Below are positions 11,801 through 24,046 of a DNA stretch of 64,000 nt, in pieces; within the stretch, counting starts at the first letter, position 1; each line of letters starts with the position of its first letter. Location of the stretch: assembly GCA_039111635.1 (NCBI GenBank), contig JBCAQO010000001.1:1302001-1366000 (forward strand), in the 5' to 3' direction. Under the pieces are notes generated by a model. That model ran no database searches, had not been told where the DNA came from, and saw only the letters and a list, made by a program, of their open reading frames with translations. Position numbers and translations under genes: made by a program. Source of the stretch: Heterobasidion occidentale (taxonomy: Eukaryota > Basidiomycota > Agaricomycetes > Russulales > Bondarzewiaceae).

Positions 11801-13713
11801 GAGCTGCCTCCGCCAGCAGTACTCGCCAAGTTGGCGAAGGAAGATATCGACGATGGACCATTTCCTGTCATCAAATTAGATGCAGAGGTGCTTACGGAAA
11901 GTCCTGCAGGAGAAAATGACACGCTTTGTCGGAAGCCTGGCTCATCGACATCATCGGGAGGATTGTTTGGGCGGAGGGCGAGGTCATGAAGATAACGAGA
12001 TAGACGGGAGGGTCGAGACGTAGGAGATGTAGGGGTGACAGGTGTCGTTGGCGTCGATGGTTGTGGCGCGGTGTCAGAAGGAAGAGGTTCATCCTCAAAT
12101 TCGACTACGGGCACTGCGAAATGAACGGTGGATATTATGGAGTATACAGGATTGAAAAAACCTCAATGAACGCACTGGTCTGTTGATGGGCAGTATACGC
12201 AACCCAACGGCTGTCGCACCAAAATGATTTCAAATATAGATGGCTATGAAGCTCGTCTATGAGAATTTCACGCAGCGCCTGTTTACATCTTGAGCATGAA
12301 AGGTGAGACGAGCTATACCAATTCTTACCGTTTCCTGGCCATTCAGGTAGCTCCGCAAATCCGCAACAGCGCCAATATCAAGCATGTCCTGATTGTTAAT
12401 CATCTTGAGACTTCGGATCAAGAGGACAGAAGCCTGCAACAGCCGTTTCTCAGACATGAGACTCTCTAAAACGTCGGGAACTAGTTTTAAGTGTTCACTA
12501 TGATCGAAAATTTGATAAACTGATTATATTGGGAGCATCGATACACGTACATCTGATCTAGTAGGCGAATCATTTCTTCCAAAGTCTGTCCTCTTGTCCA
12601 CATTTGAACCAGGTCAGCTCGCTTGCTACCTAGGGCTTCTTTAGCCTCTAAAAGCGAACTGCGAGCTCCTCTGATCTGTGTTTGTGTTGTCCCAAGATGA
12701 TTCAATAAAGACGCATGATGAGGAAGAGACGCCGCAAATGCTTGATAATGTTCTGAAATATCATCAAGATGTAATTAAGCGACCCGCGCTATACAGTCAT
12801 AATGAACATACTGTCAACGGATCCTTTCAAGGTCTTCGATAGCATGTTTTTTGTGCGCCGAAAGGACTCGATGTCTTTTCCTGAGGATGAATCATCGATT
12901 AGTTGTAGGGCAAGGTCGATTGGATTGAACTGCGATGAAAAAGCCTTAGTGGACTCTACGTGGCGAGCATGAATCTCCTCTTACTTCCGAGTCAATGACG
13001 AACTCCCACTCGTCCTTAATTTGTTCCAGGATAGCTGTGTGAAGTTGTCAGAGTGGCGCACAAATGTTGAACAGAGAACAATATAGTTGAACGGAAGACA
13101 TACCGTCAATATCCCCTGCTTTCGCTTTGCCATTCGTCCGTCTGCCGGGAACCTTGTCCATGATTCTCTTCTGCCTTTGCCGCTCAGCTTCAACCTCCTG
13201 CTGACGTTCTCTCTCCCACTCATCGTCTCCGTAGGTATCGACAGTTTTCTTCCGAGCTGCGCTCTGGAATGCAGACATGACAACGGCCAGTGCAGGGCCC
13301 TTTTCAGAATCTTCTGTACCTGAGCGTGTAGGCCTCCTCGGTCGAGCAGAGGTCCCCATGCTAGCGCTGCCATTGCGCGCTCGGTAGGGATTAGGGAAAG
13401 ATGCGTCCGATCGTGTGGTGCTCACGCTGTCTTCACGATCTCTGACGCGCGGGCGCGACGAGGTCGAAGGGGAATCGGGATAGGAGTATTCCTCAACTTG
13501 GCGGTTTCTAAGCTCTGACCTCTGCGGACGTGAAGGCCCACTAGGTGAGCTACCTGTGGAAATTACGGAGCTGTTGCTAGGTGTCGACGGGCGTGCTGGG
13601 GTACGGTTGATCTGGAGTGGCTTGGTATTGGACGAATACGGCGAATCGGCGCCATTTGCAGGAGAACGTGGTCGTCGAGCTGGAGCAGTTGGGAACGGGT
13701 TGGCTCTAGACAT
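8809..13713 (-). CDS. SEC8: Exocyst complex component Sec8 (EXOC4)
   Basis: Sec8 is a core subunit of the octameric exocyst that tethers secretory vesicles at growing hyphal tips. The N-terminus from 13713 is a long disordered Ser/Pro/Arg segment (MSRANPFPTAPARR). The conserved Sec8 N-terminal helical region follows: EQIKDEWEFVIDSEFNPIDL, FRRTKNMLSKTLKGS, HHASLLNHLGTTQTQIRGAR and ALGSKRADLVQMWTRGQTLE. The middle holds a second low-complexity insert (PSTPTTPVTPTSPTSRPSR) and long helical stretches such as RLSSEIFTLIETTIEEVGER. The C-terminus includes LGIKKISRNMLALQQCIKTI and ends GEDGDEGS. The gene has many short introns. It is divergent from the lipid hydrolase gene with only 158 nt between start codons, and convergent with the LYR gene. 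Identification rests on the N-terminal Sec8 block and is strong. Confidence 0.9.
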
Positions 13714-13871
13714 ATAGCAGGAGGCTACAGCACGGAGGGAATAAAGGTCGAGAGGACAGCTGCCTGCAGTGCGTCAGTTACCAACTGGTAGTGGAACAAC
13801 AACTGGAACACCACTCCAATAGGTCCACGGACCACACTTCACCGGGTCCACTCGTCTCTCACGCTTTAGCT

Positions 13872-15047
13872 ATGGCGGCTGTTCTTAAACTGCTCCCACC
13901 ATTTCTACATCCATACGACCTCACAACCCAGGGAGAAGATGGTGCCTATCATCATACACTGTATCACCATGCAAGCATGTCCGAAACAGCTCATACTATT
14001 TGGTGGCCGCCCGTAGACGGTCAGGCTTCGACGCCGAGTACTGTCTTACTTTTCATCCCAGGTCAGCGACTCAGCGACTTGGAATCGATCATCTGTCATA
14101 TTCACATTGATTTTCAAGGGAATCCGGGATTACTGGGATTCTATGTACCATTTCTTTCCGCCATTTGGAAGGACTCTGCGCCCGGACTTGCTATTTTAGC
14201 GCATTCACACATAGGGCATACTCCTGGTATCGAGCCAGTTACAAGCCGGAAGAGGAGCGCGTCTGCTGTTGGTTTGCATGCCCAGACTCAAAGTATCATT
14301 GAAGTTTTGGACGATATCGTCGCTACTTTCGGTACTGGTACCAAAGTGGTGTTGATAGGGCATAGCGTGGGGTCTTGGCTGACCCTTCAAGTTCTCAAGG
14401 CAAGGCCAAACGCTGTGTCTGGGACTTTTTTGCTCTTCCCAACTATAACGAATATTGCGGACACTCCAAATGGACGCATTCTCAGTGTATGTCTGTTTCA
14501 GCTCAATCCCATCGTTCCCGTCGCAATGACGAGACCGCCTTCTTAGTGGCTCTTCCACCCTCCTCTTCCTAGGCTTGTGTCATACGCTTCTTTCCTGGTG
14601 CGACACCTTCCCCATCGCATCCTCTCGCTGCTTTTCTCCTCCTGGCCTCGAGAGCAGATCACCGTTCTACGCTCTCTACTTCAGTCTCCCTCCACTATCT
14701 GGGCCTCGCTTTCCATGGCTCACGAAGAGATGGGAACTATTTGCGAGATGGATTTCGCCTTACTAGAAGAGCATCACGAACATCTTTGGTTCTACTTTGC
14801 AGAGAATGATGCCTGGGTTGGCAAGCACAGGGATATCATACTTGAGACTATGCATGATATGCCCGCGGGCGTCAAGGTCATCCATGGCGGTACAGACATT
14901 CCGCACGCTTTCTGCATCAGTAAGTCTACCGAAAATTTAAAGCTCTCAGAAGCACATCATCTCAATGTACATGGGTTCCGGTTAGACCACGGAGAGGAAT
15001 TGGCATTGCAGTGCCTTGCTTGGATGCACGCTGGAAACTTATTCTAG
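13872..15047 (+). CDS. Lipid droplet-associated hydrolase (LDAH-like alpha/beta hydrolase)
   Basis: Alpha/beta hydrolase expected on lipid droplets; the preferred substrate of the family (sterol esters or other lipids) is unsettled. The ATG at 13872 gives MAAVLKLLPPFLHPYDL. The family signature LLFIPGNPGLLGFY is formed by splicing a short intron after FIPG. The nucleophile elbow is GHSVGSWLTL (catalytic Ser), the likely acid is in FYFAENDAWVGK, and the catalytic His is in HAFCINHGEEL, which is produced only if an intron (GTAAGT...TTAG) is removed near 14922-14987. The protein ends CLAWMHAGNLF. The gene faces SEC8 across a very short shared promoter. Confidence 0.85.
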
Positions 15048-15300
15048 GCTTCGTCCACACTATGAAAAGTAGATACATACCCGATGTACTTACGCTTTGG
15101 ATGAGACTTTTCGAGAACTCGGCCAGATGTTTCTACGTCTCAACGCACGAGCCAATCATAGAGCTGGCACTGAGATAGGTTAGGGTTACAATATCCCACG
15201 GACCGCACACGGGGGACCTGGAAGTTATAATCTGAGAACGCGACAGTTGTGAAGACGCCGTCGACGCGTCCAACGACCTCGCGTTGTCTTACCTTGCACC

Positions 15301-18300
15301 ATGAGCGATGCAGAGCCATCCTCAGACCCCATCCAGCTATTACCACCCAGAAGGACATTCAATCCTGAGACCGCGTTCTACGCTCCTTTGAGCCCTCTCT
15401 CAACTGGCTCTCAGCTTTCAGAGGTCGTTGCTCACGTCGCCGCGGCAGCACCCGTACCATACGTCCAGGTGGCACAATTAGCACCTTCAGAACGCGTCGT
15501 TTACCATGAACTTGCTGAACGCGAATTGACGTCGGACCACGAACTGTATAACTTCACACCCCATTCTGTGGTCGGCGAGTTTCGTCAGGGCTCTGTCTTG
15601 TGGTATTTTGCAAGAGACAAAGTGGGGCCAGCACACAAGGTATCACCACTTCAGATCTTACTCGCTTCGCCTTTTTGACATTTCACTGCGCATCCAGTTT
15701 AAAGCAGCAGAGTTCGCGAGACAATACCCCACCCTCGCCAGAGATTTCCGTAAGCCGTAGTGCCACTTCACCATACCTATATTGTCAAACGAAAATTTCC
15801 TGACTTGCATATTTGCAGAACGTAGGAAGATGGACGGAACGTTGCCTTCTTTCAACCCGAATGGATCTGATGTTCACCCTCAGTCGCGTGTCAAGATGAC
15901 GATTGCCTTCACTGAACTGCAAAGACAAGCTAAGCAACAAAATCTTGCGCGCGCTGGGCCATCGCGCATCCCATTCGACGACGAAGGTGAAGAATGGGAT
16001 AACGATATTGCTGAGGGCAGTTCTCCTACTCATGTCGAAGACAGCGAGGATGAGAGCGAGGATGAAGACGAGGACGAAAGCGACTTCTTGGTGGGGAGCC
16101 GTGTTACCCGTGGGACCACTAAAGCCACTGCCATCAACAAACGGCTTACAAGAAGAGGACGGTTACCTTTCAGCCCAAAGAAAACGCGCTCCAAAAACGT
16201 GGTGATCAATGTGGATTCGGACAACGAGGATGGTAGTCCAGTCGAGACTGCTCAAGCTCTGCGGCGTTCTAGCAGGGCCACAACGAGCCGCAGGAAAAAC
16301 TTAGCTGACGACGACTACCAAAGCGACAATTCGGACGACTCTGACTCTCAGTTTGAAGCTCATTCTCGTAGGTCTAGAAAGGGGAAAGCTACGCAGCCCA
16401 AAGAAGTGCGTCGCGGAAAGGAGGCCCGTCCAGCGTATGGTCATTTCCGCGTCGTTGGAGACCTAGACTACGATCCATGTGAGGACGAAGATACCGTCGC
16501 TCTGCGTGCACACCGAGATATATGCCAGAAGTGCCAGCGTAAGCCAACGCACCTCCTCTTACAGAAGCCGAAGGGTAGAACCAAAAAGAAGAGGACGGAC
16601 GATGAAGACCAAGATTCGGAGGAAGACCTGGCCTCGTTAGGCGGCTGGGTGAGATGGTATGGATGAGTGGTGTTTTCTGATTTCAAGTAGCTAATGCATG
16701 ACTTGGTTAGCCTCAAGTGCCCCTTATCCGCTCATTGGCGCTGTTTGGCCAGTACACAACGCAACGAGATCCTCAAAGCGGTGCTACAGCGTGATCGAAA
16801 CACATGGCAAGCCACACAAGCTGCGAACTCTGCCGAAGGCGACAATACAAACATGTTGCCTGAGCCTAAGCGGCGCGATAGCCTCGGTGCCTATCAAATA
16901 ACCGAGTTCATATGCGCAATGTGCATGAAAGGTGGTGTATGCATGGGCTGCTTGGATGTCGCACTAGAACCAGAAGACTCACACTCGAAGCCCAATGACG
17001 ACAATACCATTCCCCCAAAGGTGGGCTCGATGGATCCGGAAGGCTCTACTAGAGTAGCCCTTAATGATGTAGAAATGAACGATGTTCCTCAGGCGCCTGC
17101 TGGTGGTTCGTCTGCAGAAGAGCCCGACGACTCGTCCAGTGCTCTTCAGAAAGAACTATTGTTCCGATGTTCATTGTGTCGACGCCTAGCTCATTATGCT
17201 CACCTTCCTTCTCCTGACGACACTGCTGTTGACGATGGCGATCTTGTTGGCCTTGCGATGATCGCTCGATATTATCAGCATGAAAACAATTGGACATGTG
17301 CGGACTGTTCTTCTTATCAATACACTGTCGACAATATCTTGGCTTGGAGACCCTTTCCTCCCAATACCATCGAACCCCCTCGGCCTGCGGGTCAAACTCC
17401 ACATTACAAAGAACCACTTCCTCGAGAATACCTGGTCAAGTGGGTCGACCGAAGCTACAGACGCACTAGCTGGGTTCCTCACGGATGGCTCTTAGCTACA
17501 CACGCCGCAAAGTTAAGGCATTTCTTGGCGGATGGATCCAAAATTGAGCTTTTAAAGGAGCCTGTCAAAGAGGATGCGGTTGCCAATGCCGTAGCAGAGG
17601 GAGGCATTGGCGTCGCAGAGGAGTCAAGAGAGTCTTCGGTCAGGCTTGACACTGTCAAGTCAGATGTACCTTTGTTCTTAGGTGCTCTGCCTGACGCTGC
17701 CCGTCGAATTCCGCCGGCGTGGAAGACCATAGACCGCCTTCTAGACGTCAAGTTATGGTCTCCTGTCAGGAAAAGCTTGAAGGCAAAAGCATCCAAGCGT
17801 AATGCGGACGATGTCATTCTCATTAGCGACGGTGAGGATGAAGATGATGACACTATGATTGAAGCCCGAATCAGCGCAACGCTGCCTTTGAAGACGGCGA
17901 GCCGCCTGATCAGCATTTCATGATAGGCATAGATGAGTTCGAAAAGACCATGGTCGCGGAAGACATTAGCAAGGTGGTGTGGGCGTTCATCAAGTGGGAT
18001 GATCTAGGCTACGATGAAGGTTGTTAGTTTCTTTTCCTCAAATATGTCCAGAAGGCTGACACAGCTCCATAATTACTTGTCTCACCTATCAGCTACTTGG
18101 GATTCTCCACCTCGCTTTGGAGAGCCTGGTTACGGAGCTTTCGAAGCTGCATTCAGGTATCTGATTGAGTCTCGAAAGGTCACTGTACCTTCACGCACGA
18201 AGGCTCAATATCAAGAGTTGGATAACCGGAAGAAGGACGGCTATGCCCGTTACCGATTGCTAGAGGGACAGCAGCCTAAACTGGGGCAGAGCGAGCAACT

Positions 18301-21300
18301 CAAACTCATGCCTTTCCAAGTACGATGCCATTTTTTCTACATAGTCCCTATGCCTGATCAATACCTTGCAGATTGATGGCTTCAATTGGCTTTGCGATAA
18401 TTGGTATAACCATCAATCTAGTATTCTCGCCGATGAAATGGGTTTGGTACAGTACGTACTATGACTTTCTGAATTCCTTACTGAACAGTTCTGGTAGGGC
18501 AAAACCGTTCAAATTGCAACGTTTGTGGGCAAGATGATAGCGCAGTGGAAAGCATATCCGGTTCTTATTGTGGTCCCTCAGTCCACAATCACAAACTGGG
18601 TCCGAGAACTTGCACGATGGGCACCCGCTCTTCGCGTCGTTCCTTTCTATGGCGAAGCTAAATCCCGTGAAATTATCAAGCGGTACGAACTGAACACACA
18701 CGTATATCTTCTGGAACGACGGGAGCCAAATTCCATGTTTTGGTCACTACTTATGACAACATCTCAAATTCGAAAGACTTCACGCCTGTGTTTAAGAGCG
18801 TCCCCAGGTGGGGTGTTGGTCGTAGATGAAGGACAGAGACGTGAGTCCGACTGGCTATCTTCTACAGATCAACGCTGACCCTTCTTTGTAGTCAAGAATG
18901 ATAGTAGTCTTCTTTTCAAGAAGTTGAATGAGCTAAAAATTGCGCATCGCATCATCATGACCGGCGTGAGTGTCTTCCTGCATCAAAGTGCGCTCATCTA
19001 TTTAATGGGATATTCGCTTTATAGACACCCCTCAACAACAATATCCGTGAACTCTTCAATTTGATGAATTTCTTGGATCCCGATCAATGGAATGACTTGG
19101 AACAGCTAGAGAAAGATCACGAAGAATTGACCGAGGACCTCGTCAAACAACTGCATGAGCGATTGCGGCCCTACTTTCTGCGACGTGTTAAAGCAGATGT
19201 CCTGCAATTACCACCGAAGGTTGGCGAACATCATTAATAGTCTTGCAGGCCATGTTGAATGATGTTTTTCAGAATGAGGTTATTGTTCCCGTCTCGATGA
19301 CGTCTCTTCAAAAAGAAATATACAAATCGATATTGAGTCCGTCGGAGGTGATCTCGATATCTGACTGGTTACTGATCTTAATCCAGGTAAAAACCTTAGC
19401 ATCTTGATGACCTTGACTCGGTCTTTAGGAGATTCGAAGACTAGGTCATCTTCGAGCGGTGTCAAAAGCAATATGGTCAACATTCTCATGGAGCTACGAA
19501 AGTAAATGCCTCTACGTCGTCCTAAAAGCCACGATTTCTCAAATCTCCGTCCAGATGTATACAACATCCTTATCTCGTGTCAAATGACATCGAACCCAAA
19601 AATCTGAGCGAGCGGGAGTCACATGAGAGGTTGGTTGCTGCCAGTGCAAAGTTGAGGCTGCTTAGGACATTATTACCAAAGCTCAAAGCCCGGGGACACC
19701 GTGTCTTGCTATTCAGTCAGGTGAGTGAACATTGCTTAGGTCCATTTTTTATCAGGTCTCTTGAGTTCTTCACATAGTTCGTCATAGCGCTGAATCTCAT
19801 TGAAGACTTCCTCATTGGAGAGGGTTTCGAATACTTGCGTCTGGTATAGTAATTCACCTTTGTGACACAGTGCATATATTTATGGGTAAACAGGATGGTT
19901 CGACCAAGCAAGCCGAACGCCAGAAAGGGATGGATGAATTTAATCGTCCGGGCTCCGACGTTTTCATCTATATGCTGTCCACACGCGCTGGTGGTGTTGG
20001 TATCAATCTTTGGAGCGCAGACACCGTTATCATCTTCGATCCTGATTTCAATCCACATCAGGTGAGTCCACTTTGAACCTGCTTATCTTGTGCAAATAAA
20101 TGACATTCAATTGCAGGATCTTCAAGTACGTCCACATCATGAGAACAGGCAATACTAGACTGACGTTTGTTCAAGGCCATCGCGCGTTCGCACCGATACG
20201 GCCAAACCAAGCCATGCTTGGTCTTCAAACTCATGGGCAAAGATACCGCTGAAGGTGAGCTTTTTTTTTGCATGTCACTCTGTGACGCTGAGATTGTCGG
20301 ATAGAACGGATAATGCAGGCTGGGAAGAAAAAGCTGGTTCTGGATCATGTCATTGTACAAAAAATGGACAACGACGAGGCGGCGAAGACGTGAAATCCAT
20401 ATTAACTTATGGCGCCAAGGCTCTGTTCGAAGACGATCAAGCTGCTCGTGACATTATATGTTCGATTTTCATGCCTTTTCTTGTTGATGTTCTGATTGAT
20501 TGAATGCTCTTCAGATACCGACCACGATGTGGACAGTCTCATCGAGAAGACCGAGACAGAAGGAGACCAAGAAGAGGCCAAAGTTCCTGGCATGACGTTC
20601 GCATTCGCCAAGGTCTGGGCTGCAGACAAAGAAGGCTTGGAGGAGATGGCTGACGAAACTCCGGAGTCCAATGAACCTTCCGATTCATGGGCTCAGGCTC
20701 TGCAACGAATCGCGGACGAGCGTTCCAAAGTTCAGACCAATGAACGTACTGGGCGTGGTGTCCGTCGCAAAGCTGTCGCTGCAAGTATGAAGCCGCAGGT
20801 ACTGTTTGCTCTTGACTTATAGCATGATGTGCTGACCTTCAAGTCCTCAATACAGCAAAGAGTTGACCTCGAGGATTCGCCTACGAAGGATAGGTCCAAA
20901 GCTAAGAAGCAGGGCAGATCCAAGTCGATCAACTCGGACGACTCCGACGCTTATATGGACACATTATCAATGGCGTCTGACAATGAAGTGACCGATGACT
21001 TCACAATGGCCATTGATGATGTTGCTCCCAATTCGACACAGCCAGTCCATGCTTCGATCAACGGGGTGGCTGGACTGTCGGAGCCACTTTCCCAATACCG
21101 CACTCCTGAGAATCAACGGTCGGTTGCTGTTCAAGACAGGGAACAAAGAGATTGTGGACTATGCGGCACACGGCACGCGGGGCCCTGTACTATGACTGAA
21201 AGCTCAGAGAATTTGGCTGAGTACAGGATGCTTTTATTCAATCAGGCAAAGGATGAGGATATTGAAGAACGGGTTTGTGGTCTTATAGTGAGCTCTTTGT

Positions 21301-21927
21301 TCGACGTACTGAGATCATATGCTCGCCAGCGCGCAGCGATTCGAGCCATTGACGAAACACTAAGCCAACGGGGACGAATCGACCTGATCTACGGTCAGCC
21401 TCTCCAGCTTGTCGAACCAAGTCCTGCTTCGGCCCCTCCAGCAAAAAATGGAAAAGCTCGCTCTAATCAACTAAATCCTCCATCTATCACTCCTGCTCAC
21501 CCTCTCAAGACGGTCGACAAGCCCATTCCGATGCGACCTCCTTCGCCTCCGCCCGTTGCTGGGCCCTCCCGTGTGACATCTATGAGCAGCTCTCTGAAAC
21601 GCTCTGCGACCCCGCACGACGATCACATAAACCCGAAGAAGACCAAAAACGGCAAGGAATCGATATGCCCTGTCTGTATGAGATCGCCTCATCACTTGGT
21701 GATAGATTGTCCTATTGTCGCAGAGGGACCGGCGAGGTATGTGCAAGCTTTTGTACAACTGCCTTCCGCTTACACACATCAACACTAGTATATCAAGAGC
21801 AATCGCAACCTTGGAGCAGAACTCGAGACATGATCAAACCGTCCAGATGCTCCGCAATCTCTTGAAAAAGCGGAAGAAGCGAGAGTCGTTATTGTCAGAT
21901 ACAACGGGGCTTAGTGGCCGCACCTAG
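15301..21927 (+). CDS. SNF2-family chromatin remodeler, Mit1/CHD-like with PHD-type zinc finger and chromodomains
   Basis: Nuclear ATP-dependent nucleosome remodeler of about 1,900 aa, resembling fission yeast Mit1 (SHREC complex) or CHD3/4. In order: disordered acidic N-terminus ([15 protein letters not shown]); PHD-type finger CQKCQRK with [18 protein letters not shown] joined across an intron; [13 protein letters not shown]; a chromodomain ([19 protein letters not shown]) and a second chromo-like part ([18 protein letters not shown]); then the SNF2 motor with [17 protein letters not shown], motif [28 protein letters not shown] and motif [18 protein letters not shown] and [10 protein letters not shown]. 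The C-terminus has a zinc knuckle ([16 protein letters not shown]). Three frame breaks lie in conserved sequence, near 17872, 18706 and 18811. Each needs a one- or two-base correction, and no acceptable intron removes them. Around 15 introns. Confidence 0.88.
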
Positions 21928-22766
21928 ACCCATACATCGATCCTTATGCTCTTTCACTAATAGATCTCTTGTCATCTACATTGGGAACTAGCCATTGTTT
22001 CCGTCTACATGAATTTGTATTCAGTACTGTAATTTAGGGCTTGTTAACTACTATCGGCGCACATACGGTGGTTAGGTGTGGCATGGGTGCAGTCTTAGGA
22101 TAGTATTGGTAAGGGCATAATCGAACATCGTATATCGAACATTCGGACATGAGGCTGATAACATAGATACGATGGAACTAGAATGAAGAAACCCAAGGCA
22201 GGAGTGTCGCATCTCTACTGAACATCGTCCGGCGGGTCACAACCCACATGTCCGTCCCGAAACCTAAGGGAAAATGGTGTTGCTGACGGTCGGTTGCAGA
22301 CAGATCGCGCACCGACGACGGGGCCGCCAGGGCCGCCTTATGAGTGGCACTGGCGAGTTCATAGCAGTACTGCGCTGACGGCATTGCGGCCAGTCAGGTG
22401 CTTTGTCCTCGTACTGGCCTGTAAAAGGTAATTGTGGGTCTCAACAATTGGTGCCGCGCGTTCCGCAGTCCTGAGACAAGCAGACCACGAATCAGATCCG
22501 AACAAAACAGTAGCAAGGCAAAAAGACGGTCCTTCCAGTCAGGGTCTAAGCGGTGCATAACCGTGTACGTATATAGCCCGCATTCTGATTTAAACATAGG
22601 ATGCTCACTTATAACCTCGCTCAGCATCGGAGGTTTTCTTTCTCGATAGTCGATACCCCTGCGGCGCAAACTCGCAGTGTCTATACGCCGCAACACTTAC
22701 GACAATCTGATATTGACCTATTTCTAGTCCCACACGTGTTGAGCCACTTAAAACCTGAAGCTCCCG
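21928..22766. other. Intergenic, 839 nt
   Basis: The stretch lies between the remodeler stop and the RNase III-like start. Two minus-strand open frames (22178-22384 and 22394-22696) show no domain, no clear ATG context and no family resemblance. I see no RNA gene or repeat. Confidence 0.45.
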
Positions 22767-23775
22767 ATGTCCACCACATCAACCAATACCTCTAGCGCCT
22801 CTCACTCGACATCCTTGAAACGAGCACGATCCATGAACGACACTCCTCGGGCCCCTACGATCGATGGAGATCTACTTCTAGATGTCTTCACTCATAGAGC
22901 CATCCGGTTTACTGGAGCTGATATGAACGATGACTTTGGCGATGTCGACCGTGTGGCTTCTCTCGGCAAGCGCGTGCTAGAGATGGTTGTCGCACGAGCC
23001 TTGTTCGACAAGAGGCCAATGCTGTCGGCATCGGAGTTAGATGTTCGTCTGATCTGAGTTTTGCTTTCATTGTTCATAGTCCTGATGACATGCGCAGATC
23101 CAGACAGATGAATGCCTTTCTATATCAAATCTTGATTCTTGGGTCACAATGTACGGATTTCGAGAACGAGTGCGCGCTTCTCCTGACATTCGTGAGTCCT
23201 TGAAAGAGCCGTCGGTGAGCGATCGTGATTTTTCGATTCTTTGTTTGTCTTCTGACATATTACTTATAGGAGACTAGACTACTCTTCCATTCATATATAG
23301 GAGCCGTATATGTCCAGCATGGCCTCAATGAAGTTCAAAACTGGATCGGCAAGCTCGTAGATCCTACTTATGAATCAAATGAGTCAAAAAGGTCCAGATA
23401 CCAAGATCCTCCAGAACCAATACCTCCTGCGGACACGCCTCCGCCGCTTCCACGCCCGCAACACAATTACCCTGTTCCATCTAGTCCCACTCCCTCAACG
23501 ACTGTGTTTCTTCCTATGTTCAATCAGACATGCACGCAAAGACGCATCGTCGTGGATTGGATTGCTGTTTCAACCGGGCCTCCTCATGCCCCTGCTTGGA
23601 ACGTTCAATGCCTCGGTATGTATCATTTTTGTTTTTTCGGCTGAGGAGCTGTTCTAATCAGAACGTAGTCGGGGGGTTGATCAAAGGAACTGGCCATGGA
23701 CGCAGCAAACAATTAGCAAAAGAGGAAGCGGCCAGAGAGGCGTATATCGCTATGGGCTGGGCTTCACGTGCGTAG
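22767..23775 (+). CDS. Small RNase III-like domain plus C-terminal dsRNA-binding domain protein
   Basis: About 270 aa in four exons. The N-terminal half looks like an RNase III fold: LLLDVFTHRAI matches the family's LTHRS helix, and DRVASLGKRVLEMVV aligns with the ERLEFLGDAVL signature. In that alignment the catalytic Glu of LEFLGD is Ala and the Asp is Lys, so cleavage activity is unlikely. After a Pro-rich linker, the C-terminus has dsRBD features: HAPAWNVQCLVGGLIKG and GRSKQLAKEEAAREAY, the conserved second-helix pattern. The first intron uses an unusual GTTCGT donor. It could be a dsRNA-binding cofactor or a mitochondrial-ribosome-type relative. The function is not known to me. Confidence 0.7.
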
Positions 23776-24046
23776 CGAGGATCACTCTGACCTGACATCA
23801 ACTCAACTTCCTCACGTCTTCGCAGCTGGCTTTTGATGAACATTGTTGTCTGTATCCCTTCTTGTTTGCTAGCCATTGTGGCATTGTAGCACCATCAATT
23901 GGCCTAAACAGCCCACCAATCACCCCCTTCGTTCATCCTTGGTTGTATCGGGAGCCGGAGGTTGACTGTAGTAAATCTGTACCAATTCAATTCAATGTAG
24001 TCTCGCTTAACAATCTGTGAAATGAGGGTTTGGTAGTTCGTCGTAA

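Noticed and set aside
15301..21927. Calling the SNF2 remodeler a pseudogene
   Set aside because: Frame breaks are few, single-base and matched by similar breaks in other core genes, while long exons on both sides keep conserved motifs; assembly error is the better explanation.
22178..22696. Two minus-strand open frames in the 22-kb intergenic region
   Set aside because: No domain, no signal or conserved block, and no way to join them into a gene that I recognise.
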